Source: Clostridia bacterium (GTDB taxonomy: Bacteria; Bacillota; Clostridia; Christensenellales; Borkfalkiaceae). From it: a stretch of 64,000 nt of DNA. The notes under the pieces are model-generated. The model was not told where the DNA came from. It made no database searches and was given only the letters and a program-made list of their open reading frames with translations. Each line of letters starts with the position of its first letter. The stretch's first letter is position 1. Positions 42,020-50,714 of this stretch are shown in pieces. The position numbers and the translations under genes are program-made. The stretch spans positions 62,001 through 126,000 of the forward strand of contig JAFUJR010000030.1 in NCBI GenBank assembly GCA_017468085.1, written 5' to 3'.

Positions 42020-43276
42020 TTAGCCTAATTTCAAGCCGATTTTTTCAAAGAAATCGGGGAAAGAAATCGCGCAGCATTCACCGCGGGAAAGATTGCCGCC
42101 ATTTTCCGACGCGATCATTCCCACCGCCGCCGTCATGGCGATCCTGTGGTCTAAATAACTGTCCATATCTCCGCCGCGAAGTTTGCGCTTGCCACGGATG
42201 CTCCAACCGTCGGGAAGCTCGGTGCAATCGCCGCCGAGGCGATTGATAAGCTCCGCCGTCGTGCGGATTCTGTCGCTCTCTTTCACACGAAGCTCCTTCG
42301 CGCCCGTGATACGGCTCTCGCCGTCCGCAAACGCGCATAAGAGCGCAATTAAGGGCAATTCGTCAATCATTGCAGGCACGTCCTGCGCCGTCAAAGAAAT
42401 GCCGCGCATATCCGATTTTTCGACGAGAATATCCGCCTTTTCCTCACCGCCCGAAACACCGCGATGAAGTAAAGAATACCGTACGCCCAACCGCTCGAAC
42501 GCCGTCAAAATGCCCGTGCGCGTAGGATTTACGCCGACGTTTTTGCAAAGGGTTTTGCCCTTGAGTGCGCCGAGCGCCATAAAATACGCCGCCGAGGAAA
42601 TATCCGCAGGCACGCAAACGTCCACCGCTTGAAGGTTGCTCTTTTTGACCGCCACGGAATTGCCGTCTACGCGTATATCCGCACCCATCGCCGCAAGCAT
42701 ACGCTCGGTATGATCTCGGGACGGAATGGGCTCGGTCAGGATCGTTTCGCCGTCGGCGGAAATTCCCGCAAGCAGCACCGCGCTTTTCACTTGCGCAGAC
42801 GAAACGGAAATATCCACCTTTGCGCCGCGTAAGGGTTTGGGCAAAACGCATACGGGCGCGTGTCCGTCCGTCGTTTGGATTTCCGCGCCGAGCAAAGACA
42901 ACGGCTCGGCAACCCTTTTCATGGGACGGGAGGACAGCGACGCGTCGCCCACGAGGGTGGCTTGGACTTGTTTCCCTGCCAAAAAGCCCGTCAAAAGGCG
43001 AATAGTCGTACCCGAGTTTCCGCAATTTAATCGTTGGCCCTGCCGAAAATTCGGCGTGCCTTTGATATGCAGCGATTGACCGTCCGCTTCAATTTCCGCG
43101 CCCAACGCGCGCATACAGTCCATGGTGGAAAGGCAGTCCTCGCCCATGAGCGCGCCCGTAACGAACGCTTCGCCCTCCGCGCCTGCATTGAACATGATTG
43201 CGCGGTGGGTTATCGATTTGTCGCCGGGGAGAGTAAACTCGCCCTCAAAATATCCCCTGCCATCAATTCGTTGCAT
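42020..43276 (-). CDS. aroA: 3-phosphoshikimate 1-carboxyvinyltransferase (EPSP synthase)
   Basis: 418 aa. Motifs: LPGDKSITHRAIMFNAGAEGE (PEP/S3P-binding Lys), LNCGNSGTTIRLLTGFLAG, DASLSSRPMKRV, SSAQVKSAVLLAGI, VPADISSAAYFM, IDELPLIALLCAFADGES and DHRIAMTAAVGMIAS. The LNCGNSGTTIRL signature has Gly at the glyphosate-sensitivity position and no obvious class II substitutions. The start is within the GGAGGCAGGTATGC sequence, which is again a motif copy. Confidence 0.96.
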   Translation of the reverse strand: MQRIDGRGYFEGEFTLPGDKSITHRAIMFNAGAEGEAFVTGALMGEDCLSTMDCMRALGAEIEADGQSLHIKGTPNFRQGQRLNCGNSGTTIRLLTGFLAGKQVQATLVGDASLSSRPMKRVAEPLSLLGAEIQTTDGHAPVCVLPKPLRGAKVDISVSSAQVKSAVLLAGISADGETILTEPIPSRDHTERMLAAMGADIRVDGNSVAVKKSNLQAVDVCVPADISSAAYFMALGALKGKTLCKNVGVNPTRTGILTAFERLGVRYSLLHRGVSGGEEKADILVEKSDMRGISLTAQDVPAMIDELPLIALLCAFADGESRITGAKELRVKESDRIRTTAELINRLGGDCTELPDGWSIRGKRKLRGGDMDSYLDHRIAMTAAVGMIASENGGNLSRGECCAISFPDFFEKIGLKLG

Positions 43277-43283
43277 ACCTGCC
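43267..43283 (-). repeat. Dispersed 17-bp motif, copy 13 (on the aroA start codon)
   Basis: Top strand TTCGTTGCATACCTGCC. The aroA ATG is the ATG of GGTATGC. Confidence 0.55.
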
Positions 43284-43307
43284 TCCTACCTTTTCGATTT
43301 CCGTCGT

Positions 43308-44363
43308 TTATTTTACGTATTTAATTAAGCAATTTTTATATTCCGCAAAGGGCAAGTCCAACATCGTCCATGCCCCTTTATCTTTTGCCACCGCCATACG
43401 GATTTTGCCGTCGTCTGCGTTCTTCTTGTCCGCTCTTGCGTTTTCTGCCGCTTCCCCTATTTGGGAAAAGTCGGGAACGGATTGGGGCGCAACCGCCAAC
43501 GCCTTATCAATGAGCGCAAGCAATCTTTCGCCGTACACTCGGTTGCAAACGCCTTGCTCGATGGCGATTTTCGTTTCGATACGCATACCAAAGAGCACCC
43601 CCTCGCCGTGGGAAAGCCCGCTTGCAAGCTCAATGGCGTGCCCCGTCGTATGCCCGACGTTTAAGGACTTGCGCTCCCCGTTTTCCTTTTCGTCCGCTTC
43701 CACCACCCGAGCCTTATGGCGAATACAAAGCCCCGTTAACGACGCCCAAAAGTCAAGGTCGTCAAACTTCCCCGTATTACGCTCCAGCTCGTCAAAAATT
43801 TCAGCGTTGAGCGCGGCGTATTTGACGATTTCCCCAAGTCCGCACTTAATTTCACGAGGGGGCAAGGTCTTTAAAAACTCGGACGAAACGAGCACCTCGC
43901 AGGGTTGATAAAACGCGCCCACGACGTTTTTTACGCCGCCCAAATCCACCGCCGTTTTTCCGCCGACGCTGCTATCTACCTGCGCGAGCAGGCTTGTGGG
44001 AATTTGCACGCAAGACACGCCGCGCATAAAAAGCGCTGCCGCAAGCCCTGCGATATCCCCCACTACGCCGCCGCCAACGGCGAACACGCGCGAAGTTCGA
44101 TGCATACCTGCCCTCGCCATTTCGTTTAAAATGGCTTGCAATTCGCTGAAATTCTTATTTTCTTCCCCGGCAGGCAAAACGAAAATTCGCGCGTCTGAAA
44201 AATATTTTTCAAACCATGCGGAATAGAGGGCGCGTACGTTGCTGTCCGTAACGACAAAGTTTTTTTGACCCGCCGTCAAAACAGGCAAGCGCGCCGTTAT
44301 CGCCTCTGTGCCGATATGAATTTGGCTCTCCATAGAAGGAGCTTTTAAAGTTATCGTCTGCAT
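43308..44363 (-). CDS. aroB: 3-dehydroquinate synthase
   Basis: NAD- and metal-dependent cyclisation of DAHP. 351 aa. Motifs: PAGEENKNFSELQAIL, VFAVGGGVVGDIAGLAAALFMRGVSCVQIPTSLLAQVDSSVGGKTAVDLGGVKN, CGLGEIVKYA (metal Glu), LNVGHTTGHAIE (metal His) and SHGEGVLFGM. The stretch ARAGMHRTSR is encoded across a motif copy; this loop is normally variable. Confidence 0.95.
   Translation of the reverse strand: MQTITLKAPSMESQIHIGTEAITARLPVLTAGQKNFVVTDSNVRALYSAWFEKYFSDARIFVLPAGEENKNFSELQAILNEMARAGMHRTSRVFAVGGGVVGDIAGLAAALFMRGVSCVQIPTSLLAQVDSSVGGKTAVDLGGVKNVVGAFYQPCEVLVSSEFLKTLPPREIKCGLGEIVKYAALNAEIFDELERNTGKFDDLDFWASLTGLCIRHKARVVEADEKENGERKSLNVGHTTGHAIELASGLSHGEGVLFGMRIETKIAIEQGVCNRVYGERLLALIDKALAVAPQSVPDFSQIGEAAENARADKKNADDGKIRMAVAKDKGAWTMLDLPFAEYKNCLIKYVK
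44096..44112 (-). repeat. Dispersed 17-bp motif, copy 14 (inside aroB)
   Basis: Top strand TTCGATGCATACCTGCC. Gene frame GCA GGT ATG CAT CGA (A G M H R). Confidence 0.6.
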
Positions 44364-44373
44364 AATTATCCCT

Positions 44374-45513
44374 TTACGGAAGTTTGTTATAGCGTTCTGC
44401 TACTTCCGCCGCCGTATCGCCGCCAAGCCGCTTTGCCACGGCGTTTGCAAGCACCTCGGCAACTACCGCCTCCGCAATGATTTCTAAGGCAAAAACGGCG
44501 CATACGTCGCTCCGCTCCGTTGCGGCAACCGTACCGCTCTTATCTGCAAAATCCACCGTCTTCAAGCCTTGCATCAAGGTGGGAATAGGCTTCATTGCCA
44601 CGCGCAAAATCAGTTCTTCGCCGTTGGACATACCCCCTTCAATACCGCCCGCGCGGTTGGTTTCGCGGTAAAATCCACGCGCTTCGTCGTAGAAAATTTC
44701 GTCGTGGATTTCCTTGCCGCTCTTTTCCGTAACGGAAAAACCCGCGCCGATTTCCACGCCCTTGACCGCCTGAATGCTCATCAAGCCTTGCGCGAGCTGC
44801 GCGTCCAGCTTTTCCGCGTACGTCATCATACTGCCAAAGCCGCTTTTAAGCCCTTTGACGCGGATCTCTACGCCGCCGCCCGCCGTATCTCCCGCCGCTT
44901 TTAACGCAGTGATTTTTTCAATCGCTTGCTCTTCGAGTTTTTCGTCAAGCATACCGAGCGCCGTCGTTTTTGCGCGCAAGAGCTCGTTAAACGCATACCT
45001 GCCCCCGTCTTTTACGCCGCAGACCTCGTAAACGTAGCCCGCAATTTCAACGCCCAACGCGGCAAGATAGCTTTTAAACACCTCGCCCGCCGCCACGCGG
45101 ATTGCCGTTTCACGCGCGGACGCTCTCTCCAAAATGTTCCGTGCGTCTTCTTGCGCAAATTTCAGCATTCCCGTCAAATCGGCGTGTCCGGGGCGGACTT
45201 TCGTAACGCGTTTTGCCGCCATAGCCCCATCGTCGCAATTTTCCGCAGACATACAAGTTTCCCAATTTGCAAAATCCTTGTTATAAATGCAGAGAGTTAC
45301 GGGACTTCCAAGCGTTTCGCCGTTTCTTACGCCCGTCAAAATTTCCACGCGGTCTTTTTCGATTTTTTGGCGCGCGCCGCGGCCAAAACCGCTCTGTCGA
45401 AGGGCGAGCGCCCCGTTGATTTTTTCCGTTTCTATTTTTAAATGCGCGGGCAAGCCCTCGATAATGGCAACGAGCGCTTTGCCGTGCGATTCACCCGCCG
45501 TCGTGAGTTTCAT
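44374..45513 (-). CDS. aroC: Chorismate synthase
   Basis: FMN-dependent final step to chorismate. 379 aa. Motifs: TTAGESHGKALVAIIEGLPA, RQSGFGRGARQKIEKD, VRPGHADLTGMLKF, ARNILERASARETAIRVAAGE, AGGIEGGMSNGEELILRVAMKPI and a C-terminal R-S-D-V-C-A pattern. The segment KDGGRYAFNELL is on a motif copy. First aro gene after clpC, 12 nt apart. Confidence 0.96.
   Translation of the reverse strand: MKLTTAGESHGKALVAIIEGLPAHLKIETEKINGALALRQSGFGRGARQKIEKDRVEILTGVRNGETLGSPVTLCIYNKDFANWETCMSAENCDDGAMAAKRVTKVRPGHADLTGMLKFAQEDARNILERASARETAIRVAAGEVFKSYLAALGVEIAGYVYEVCGVKDGGRYAFNELLRAKTTALGMLDEKLEEQAIEKITALKAAGDTAGGGVEIRVKGLKSGFGSMMTYAEKLDAQLAQGLMSIQAVKGVEIGAGFSVTEKSGKEIHDEIFYDEARGFYRETNRAGGIEGGMSNGEELILRVAMKPIPTLMQGLKTVDFADKSGTVAATERSDVCAVFALEIIAEAVVAEVLANAVAKRLGGDTAAEVAERYNKLP
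44987..45003 (-). repeat. Dispersed 17-bp motif, copy 15 (inside aroC)
   Basis: Top strand TTAAACGCATACCTGCC. Gene frame GGC AGG TAT GCG TTT AAC (G R Y A F N), the third phase. Confidence 0.65.
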
Positions 45514-45524
45514 GGCGTACTCCT

Positions 45525-48092
45525 TTATCTCTTATCAAATACGAATTTCCCGCCGAAATAATCGACGGTAACTCTTTGTCCGTTCCGCACTTTACCAAGC
45601 AAAATTTCTTCGGAAAGCTGGTCTTCGACGCGGCGTTGGATAACGCGCTTTAACGGTCTTGCGCCGTACTGTGCGTCATAGCCCTCCTCCACGATGGCGT
45701 TCAAGGCAGGCTCGGTAACCGTCAACACGATGCCGCGCTGTTCCAATACGCGCTTGGCAAGCGATTGAATGATCTTCGTGCCGATACGCATACAATCCTG
45801 CGTAGAAAGTTTGTGGAAAACGATAATATCGTCCATTCTGTTCAAAAATTCAGGTCGGAATTTTTCTTTGAGCGCCTTGGTGATATTTTCCTTCATCGAA
45901 TCGTACTCTTTTTCGCCGACGCCGTCGCCGCTTCTGCCCTCGCCGGCAAAGCCGTAAACGCCCGTGCGCTGGCGTTCCGCCTCGGACGCGCCGACGTTGG
46001 ACGTCAAAATGATGACCGCATTTTTAAAGCTGACCGTCCTGCCCTTGCTGTCCGTCAAACGCCCGTCGTCCAAAATTTGAAGGAGCAGATTGAAAACGTC
46101 GGGGTGCGCCTTTTCGATTTCGTCAAACAAAATGACGCAATACGGGGTGGTGCGCACCTTGTCGGTGAGCTGACCCGTCTGCAAATCCTCGTAACCGACA
46201 TAGCCGGGAGGCGCGCCGATCAGCTTGGAAATAGCTTGCTTTTCCATATATTCGCTCATATCCAAGCGAATCATCTGTTCTTCCGAACCGAACATAACCT
46301 CCGCAAGCGCCTTACAAAGGTCGGTTTTACCCACGCCCGTAGGGCCGACGAAAATAAACGAGCCAATCGGCTTGGACGGGTCTTTAAGCCCTGCCCTTGC
46401 ACGGCGAATCGCTTTCGCTACGGCGTTCACCGCCTCGTTTTGCCCGATAATACGCTTATGCAAATCCTCTTCCAAGCGCAGGAGTTTTTGTCCTTCCTCT
46501 TGGGTAATGTTCATAAGCGGAATGCGCATACGCGCGCTGACGATTGCCGCTACGTGCTCCGCGCCGATGGCATATCTGCCGTCGGGCAAAAGTTTGGGCG
46601 ATTGCGCTTGCCGTAACGCTTTGATCCGTTCTTCAACAAGTATGCGCTTATTGAACGCTTCGTTGGCGAGCGCGTATTCGTTGCGTTTTTCGTGCATGGC
46701 GCGTTCTTCTTCCAATAGCATCGCTTCCTGCATTGCCTCTTGCAATTCCACACCGCCGCCGTCCTGCACGATGCGTACTCTTGCCGCCGCCTCGTCCACA
46801 AGGTCGATGGCTTTGTCAGGTAAAAATCTGTCGTTGATATAGCGAGCGGAAAGTTTGACCGCCGCCTCCACCGCCTCGTCGGAGATGACGATGCCGTGAT
46901 GTTCTTCATATTTCGGGCGCAAGCCCTTGATGATGGTGATAGCGTCCGCTTGCGAAGGCTCTTCTACGTATACGGGCGTAAAGCGGCGCTCGAGCGCGCT
47001 GTCCTTTTCGATATATTTACGGTATTCCTCAATCGTCGTTGCGCCAATGACCTGCAAATCGCCGCGCGCAAGCAAGGGCTTTAAGATATTCGCCGCGTCC
47101 ATACTGTTGTCCGCAGAGCCGCCCACGCCGACGAGGGTGTGGATTTCGTCAATAAACAAAACGATATCTCCGTCCTCGGTAACGGTGTCGATAAGACCTT
47201 TCAGCTTTTCTTCAAAGTCGCCGCGATAACGGGTGCCCGCAAGCATACCCGGCAAATCCACCGAGAAAATGCGTTTGTTGATAAGCTGGTCGGGCACTTG
47301 ATTTTTGACGACGAGCTGCGCGATCCCTTCGACAATCGCACTCTTACCGACGCCCGGTTCGCCTACGAGCACGGGATTGTTTTTCAATCGGCGAGAAAGG
47401 ACTTGCACCACCTTTTCGATCTCCCGTTTTCTGCCGATCACGGGGTCCATTTTGCCGCGCGCCGCGCGTTCCGTCATATCCGTACCGCAACCGTCCAACG
47501 CTTCCGTATTGCGGTGCACGGAAGGTTTGTTTTTATTTTTGCTTGCCACTTTCGTCGTTTTTTGGCGCTGTGCATCGCTGTTCTCCGTCGGGAAATTCGT
47601 CTCCGTCGGCGGGGTATAACTACCGCCGTTTTCAAAATCGGTTGCGCCCGATTTTTTACGGTTAACGTACGCGCTGATTGTCGCAACCGTCTTTGCGCGC
47701 ATATCCGAAATTTCCCCCATCGTCGCCAAAAAACGGGCGGCGCGGCAGGTGGGCACGCACAAAATTTCGTAAAGAAGGTGCGCCGTACCGGCTTTTATTC
47801 CCTCGTCCGTCGCGGATTCCACCGCTCGGTCATACATCTTTTTGGTGTTGGGCGTTAAGCCTACGCCCGCATATTTGGTATCTACGTTGCTACGGAAAAT
47901 CTGCTCGTATTTCTGTTTGCTTACCCCCGACGAAAGAAGAATTTTGCAAGCCTCGCATTCAGGTAAAGATAAAAAGGCGTAGATAAAATGCTCGCTCCCG
48001 ATAAAATCAGTGCCAGCCACTTCCGTCGCCGTTTGTCCTGCAAGTTCAAACGCCAATCTTAAATTTTCCGTCGCCATCGACAAAAAATGCAT
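45525..48092 (-). CDS. clpC: ATP-dependent Clp protease ATPase subunit ClpC
   Basis: 855 aa Hsp100 unfoldase; feeds arginine-phosphorylated proteins to ClpP. The N-terminal double-repeat domain covers 1-145. AAA1 has Walker [10 protein letters not shown] and [15 protein letters not shown] middle domain with [11 protein letters not shown] follows. AAA2 has [10 protein letters not shown] and [18 protein letters not shown]-terminal D2-small domain ends the protein ([23 protein letters not shown]). The start [11 protein letters not shown] follows AAGGAGC. An about 45-residue Ser/Lys/Asn-rich linker at 155-200 follows the N domain. Confidence 0.96.
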   Translation of the reverse strand: MHFLSMATENLRLAFELAGQTATEVAGTDFIGSEHFIYAFLSLPECEACKILLSSGVSKQKYEQIFRSNVDTKYAGVGLTPNTKKMYDRAVESATDEGIKAGTAHLLYEILCVPTCRAARFLATMGEISDMRAKTVATISAYVNRKKSGATDFENGGSYTPPTETNFPTENSDAQRQKTTKVASKNKNKPSVHRNTEALDGCGTDMTERAARGKMDPVIGRKREIEKVVQVLSRRLKNNPVLVGEPGVGKSAIVEGIAQLVVKNQVPDQLINKRIFSVDLPGMLAGTRYRGDFEEKLKGLIDTVTEDGDIVLFIDEIHTLVGVGGSADNSMDAANILKPLLARGDLQVIGATTIEEYRKYIEKDSALERRFTPVYVEEPSQADAITIIKGLRPKYEEHHGIVISDEAVEAAVKLSARYINDRFLPDKAIDLVDEAAARVRIVQDGGGVELQEAMQEAMLLEEERAMHEKRNEYALANEAFNKRILVEERIKALRQAQSPKLLPDGRYAIGAEHVAAIVSARMRIPLMNITQEEGQKLLRLEEDLHKRIIGQNEAVNAVAKAIRRARAGLKDPSKPIGSFIFVGPTGVGKTDLCKALAEVMFGSEEQMIRLDMSEYMEKQAISKLIGAPPGYVGYEDLQTGQLTDKVRTTPYCVILFDEIEKAHPDVFNLLLQILDDGRLTDSKGRTVSFKNAVIILTSNVGASEAERQRTGVYGFAGEGRSGDGVGEKEYDSMKENITKALKEKFRPEFLNRMDDIIVFHKLSTQDCMRIGTKIIQSLAKRVLEQRGIVLTVTEPALNAIVEEGYDAQYGARPLKRVIQRRVEDQLSEEILLGKVRNGQRVTVDYFGGKFVFDKR

Positions 48093-48152
48093 AGTTGCTC
48101 CTTTATACACACGGGCGTTTCACCCGTAAAATTCTATATTTTTTACCTATTT

Positions 48153-49187
48153 TTAAACCTGTTTTTTACGCGCAAGCCCTACAAGTTCGGGAAGAGCAAC
48201 GCCCACCGTTTCCGCGCGGATCTCGTCGCACTTTTTCTCGCTGATAGTCTGCAAACCGTTGCTCAGGCGGAAGGTCGCAGGTCGCATCGCCGTGAAGAAA
48301 TCCTCAAAACCCGCGTTGTCGCGAACCTCAAAAAAATCAAGCGCCATGCCAAGCCGCACGTCCGACATCTTTTCTAAAAATTCTTTGTAGGTAAGCAATG
48401 CGCAATGGGTAAGCGTTCCGTACGCGCGTAAGCACCTATCCCGAAGCAACACGCCCGAACGCTTCGCCATTTCCTCACGGGCGCGAATTTCCAAATCGCA
48501 CACCGTCATCGTCGCGCGCGTCATCTGCTCCAAAAGCTCGCTTTCGGTCAAGCCGAGCGTACGCTCGTTGCTGATTTGATAAAAATACCCTTCGGCGTTC
48601 GTACCCTCGCCAAACGCGCCGCGCACCGTCATACCTTGCGCTTTGATGGAGGGCAAAAGTTTTTTTAACCCGCCGTTTTCGGTAAGACCGGGTAAAAACA
48701 TCATCACGGACGCGCGCATACCCGTGCCAAGGTTGCTGGGACAAGCGGTGAGAAACCCCAGCTTGTCGTTAAAAGCAAAATCGTAGGTTGCCGCAAGTCC
48801 GTCGTCGATACCGCTCACGCGCTCGTACGCCTTGTATAAATCAAAGCCCCTGCAAATATATTGCTCGCGCAAATGGTCTTCTTCGTTGACCATAATCGAA
48901 ATAGAATTATCCGAAGAAACGAACGCCGCGCCGCGCTTACTTTTTAAAAGCGCGGGACTGATCAAGTATTGTTCTTGCAGCCACAGAGCGTTCAGCTTGT
49001 CCAGCATTGCCACGTCGTATTTGGTAAACTCGTCAATCTTTTTCAATCCCTCGCCTACGAGATAGGCGACGTCCTCTGCCTGCGCGTCGTCCATACGCTT
49101 GGGGAAAGGATAAGACGCGAAGTTTCGCGCAAGACGGATTCGAGTGGAGATTACGATTGTTTCGATAAAACTTTGCGGGTTCGCCAT
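48153..49187 (-). CDS. mcsB: Protein arginine kinase McsB
   Basis: 344 aa guanidino kinase that phosphorylates arginines to tag proteins for ClpCP. Motifs: IVISTRIRLARNFASYPFP (nucleotide-binding arginines), SIMVNEEDHLREQYICRGFDL (catalytic Glu), FLTACPSNLGTGMRASVMMFLPGL (catalytic Cys) and RGAFGEGTNAEGYFYQISNERTLGLTESE. Overlaps mcsA by 37 nt. Confidence 0.96.
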   Translation of the reverse strand: MANPQSFIETIVISTRIRLARNFASYPFPKRMDDAQAEDVAYLVGEGLKKIDEFTKYDVAMLDKLNALWLQEQYLISPALLKSKRGAAFVSSDNSISIMVNEEDHLREQYICRGFDLYKAYERVSGIDDGLAATYDFAFNDKLGFLTACPSNLGTGMRASVMMFLPGLTENGGLKKLLPSIKAQGMTVRGAFGEGTNAEGYFYQISNERTLGLTESELLEQMTRATMTVCDLEIRAREEMAKRSGVLLRDRCLRAYGTLTHCALLTYKEFLEKMSDVRLGMALDFFEVRDNAGFEDFFTAMRPATFRLSNGLQTISEKKCDEIRAETVGVALPELVGLARKKQV

Positions 49188-49699
49188 ACGAATTCCTCCT
49201 CTATCGCCGACTTAGAGCGCATGGACGAAAGTTTGTCCGCATAGCCCTTGGCGTCCTCGAAATTGTTTTCTGCCTGCAATTTGGCGATGATGAGCTCCAA
49301 CTCGTAACACTGCCGCTCAAAGCGTACTTTTTCCAACGCTTTTTTGCGGAGCGTTTCGTCGTAAACCTCGCCGCCGTACTGGGTTTCTCCGTATTCTAAA
49401 GGGAGCATTTTGCCCGTGTGCGCGCGCTCGCCCTGCATTTTGACGATTAAGGGGGCGATCCCCTCGCTCATCGCCTGATAACAATGGGCGCACCCCACCA
49501 ATTTACCTGCGTTTACCTCTTGTAAAGTTATCCCACAATACGGACAAACGGACAGCGTTTCCCCGTCCGTTTTTGCCATATCGTCTAAGAAAAGCCGAGC
49601 ATAACAGTCCATGCAGTAATACTCCGTCGTCCTTTTCCCGTTTTTAAATTGTTCATACGATTTTGTCGCTTCTTTTTGCTTACAATGACAGCACCGCAT
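49151..49699 (-). CDS. mcsA: McsA, zinc-binding activator of McsB
   Basis: 182 aa. The N-terminal zinc ribbons are MRCCHCKQKEATKSYEQFKNG...YYCMDCYARL and VCPYCGITLQEVNAGKLVGCAHCYQAM. A C-terminal UVR-like helix pair follows (LELIIAKLQAENNFEDAKGYADKLSSM). Activates McsB kinase. In Bacillota it is usually preceded by ctsR; here an XRE regulator precedes it. Confidence 0.93.
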   Translation of the reverse strand: MRCCHCKQKEATKSYEQFKNGKRTTEYYCMDCYARLFLDDMAKTDGETLSVCPYCGITLQEVNAGKLVGCAHCYQAMSEGIAPLIVKMQGERAHTGKMLPLEYGETQYGGEVYDETLRKKALEKVRFERQCYELELIIAKLQAENNFEDAKGYADKLSSMRSKSAIEEEFVWRTRKVLSKQS

Positions 49700-49714
49700 A
49701 TACTTTCTCCGTTT

Positions 49715-50401
49715 TTATTCCCCGTCCGTTTGCTCGGAAGCAGGTTGCTCTGCTTCGGCAGTTTCTGACTCTAACGCCTGCTTTTCCTTGATTTTTTTTG
49801 CACGGAAAAGCCCCCAGAAACACTCTAACACCTGCAAAGGAATACCCAAAATAAAGATGAGCCACAACGCGGAATAATCTTGACCGTAACGCATTAAAAT
49901 AAATCGCACCGTCAAAAAAATGCTGGTAAGCGCGGACCATATGAGGGAGGTGATCGCCGTAAAATGCACCATCTTATATTTCCACATACCCGAAAACACG
50001 ATGAGTACGATGGCATTTGCCGCCACCGCGTACAAGAAGGACAGCCACCAATGCGCGGCGTTGGGCATCAAAAGCTGCATCGTAATAAAGAAACAGGTTG
50101 CCACAAGCCATACGATACCGCTGGATAAAAGCATGATCCACACGCGTGAATTTCTTGGGCGTTTTTCCTTTTTCTCAGGCTCGTCCGTGCGGACAAGGTC
50201 GTTTAAGGTAACGCCGTAAAGTTCGGCAAGTTGCATCAAGGTGTATACGTCGGGCGCGCCGTTTGCACTCTCCCATTTCGACACCGATTTATCCGAGTAA
50301 TTAATCTTCTCGGCAAGTTCTGCTTGCGTTAAACCTGCCTCCTTACGGTAAAAGACGAGGTTTTTAGCTATAATTTTATTGATTTCAGAATTATTTTCCA
50401 T
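49715..50401 (-). CDS. XRE-family regulator with C-terminal membrane segments
   Basis: 228 aa. The N-terminal helix-turn-helix is LVFYRKEAGLTQAELAEKINYSDKSVSKWESANGAPDVYTLMQLAELYGV (about 15-66). A basic linker and four or five hydrophobic helices follow (80-100, 110-135, 140-160, 165-190). The tail is acidic (EAEQPASEQTDGE). A membrane-anchored DNA-binding protein of unknown signal. It sits where ctsR normally lies, 15 nt before mcsA, and probably heads the mcsA-mcsB-clpC-aro transcript. No Shine-Dalgarno; the promoter -10 is 6 nt from the ATG. Confidence 0.85.
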   Translation of the reverse strand: MENNSEINKIIAKNLVFYRKEAGLTQAELAEKINYSDKSVSKWESANGAPDVYTLMQLAELYGVTLNDLVRTDEPEKKEKRPRNSRVWIMLLSSGIVWLVATCFFITMQLLMPNAAHWWLSFLYAVAANAIVLIVFSGMWKYKMVHFTAITSLIWSALTSIFLTVRFILMRYGQDYSALWLIFILGIPLQVLECFWGLFRAKKIKEKQALESETAEAEQPASEQTDGE

Positions 50402-50407
50402 ACTACC

Positions 50408-50436
50408 ATCATACCACTTTTTTCTCTATCCGTCAA
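50408..50436 (-). promoter_or_regulatory. Promoter of the XRE-mcsA-mcsB-clpC transcript
   Basis: Minus strand TTGACG (50431-50436), 17-nt spacer, TATGAT (50408-50413). The predicted start site coincides with the first base of the XRE start codon (50401). Confidence 0.65.
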
Positions 50437-50623
50437 GTCCATTACGCATTTTTTCGCATTTTTTCCTACACTATTTATCCGCCGGCGCGTGCGAGAGGGA
50501 TTTGGGGAAACTCGAAATACAAATTCGCTTACCTGTCTACCGCAACCCTGCCACGCGGAATCCCCCCGCCCAAAGACGGATTACACTTGTCGCCTTGCGA
50601 CAAATTTTACTCAAAATCCCCCT

Positions 50624-50640
50624 ACCAGGTACGCGTTGAA
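50624..50640 (+). repeat. Dispersed 17-bp motif, single plus-strand copy 16
   Basis: Plus strand ACCAGGTACGCGTTGAA; only the first two bases and C3 region differ from the common form. Lies between genes near the proS terminator. Confidence 0.55.
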
Positions 50641-50654
50641 AATAAAAATGGCGC

Positions 50655-50685
50655 AAAAAACGAGCCGCTTCAACGGCTCGTTTTT
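50655..50685 (-). terminator. Intrinsic terminator of proS
   Basis: Minus strand ACGAGCCG and CGGCTCGT around a 6-nt loop, followed by TTTTTTG. Also preceded by an A-run, so it may work in both directions. Confidence 0.85.
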
Positions 50686-50714
50686 CCATATTTAATATGC
50701 AATTTTCTATACGA

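Larger units (their letters stand above)
50402..50714. other. Intergenic region between the XRE regulator and proS
   Basis: 313 nt with no gene. It contains the regulator promoter (50408-50436), a small TTGTCGC-CTT-GCGACAA hairpin near 50590, the only plus-oriented copy of the dispersed motif (50624) and the proS terminator (50655-50685). Confidence 0.6.

Noticed and set aside
40193-45513. aro gene cluster as an acquired or novel pathway
   Set aside because: Gene content and order are ordinary for chorismate synthesis, and composition looks like the neighbours.
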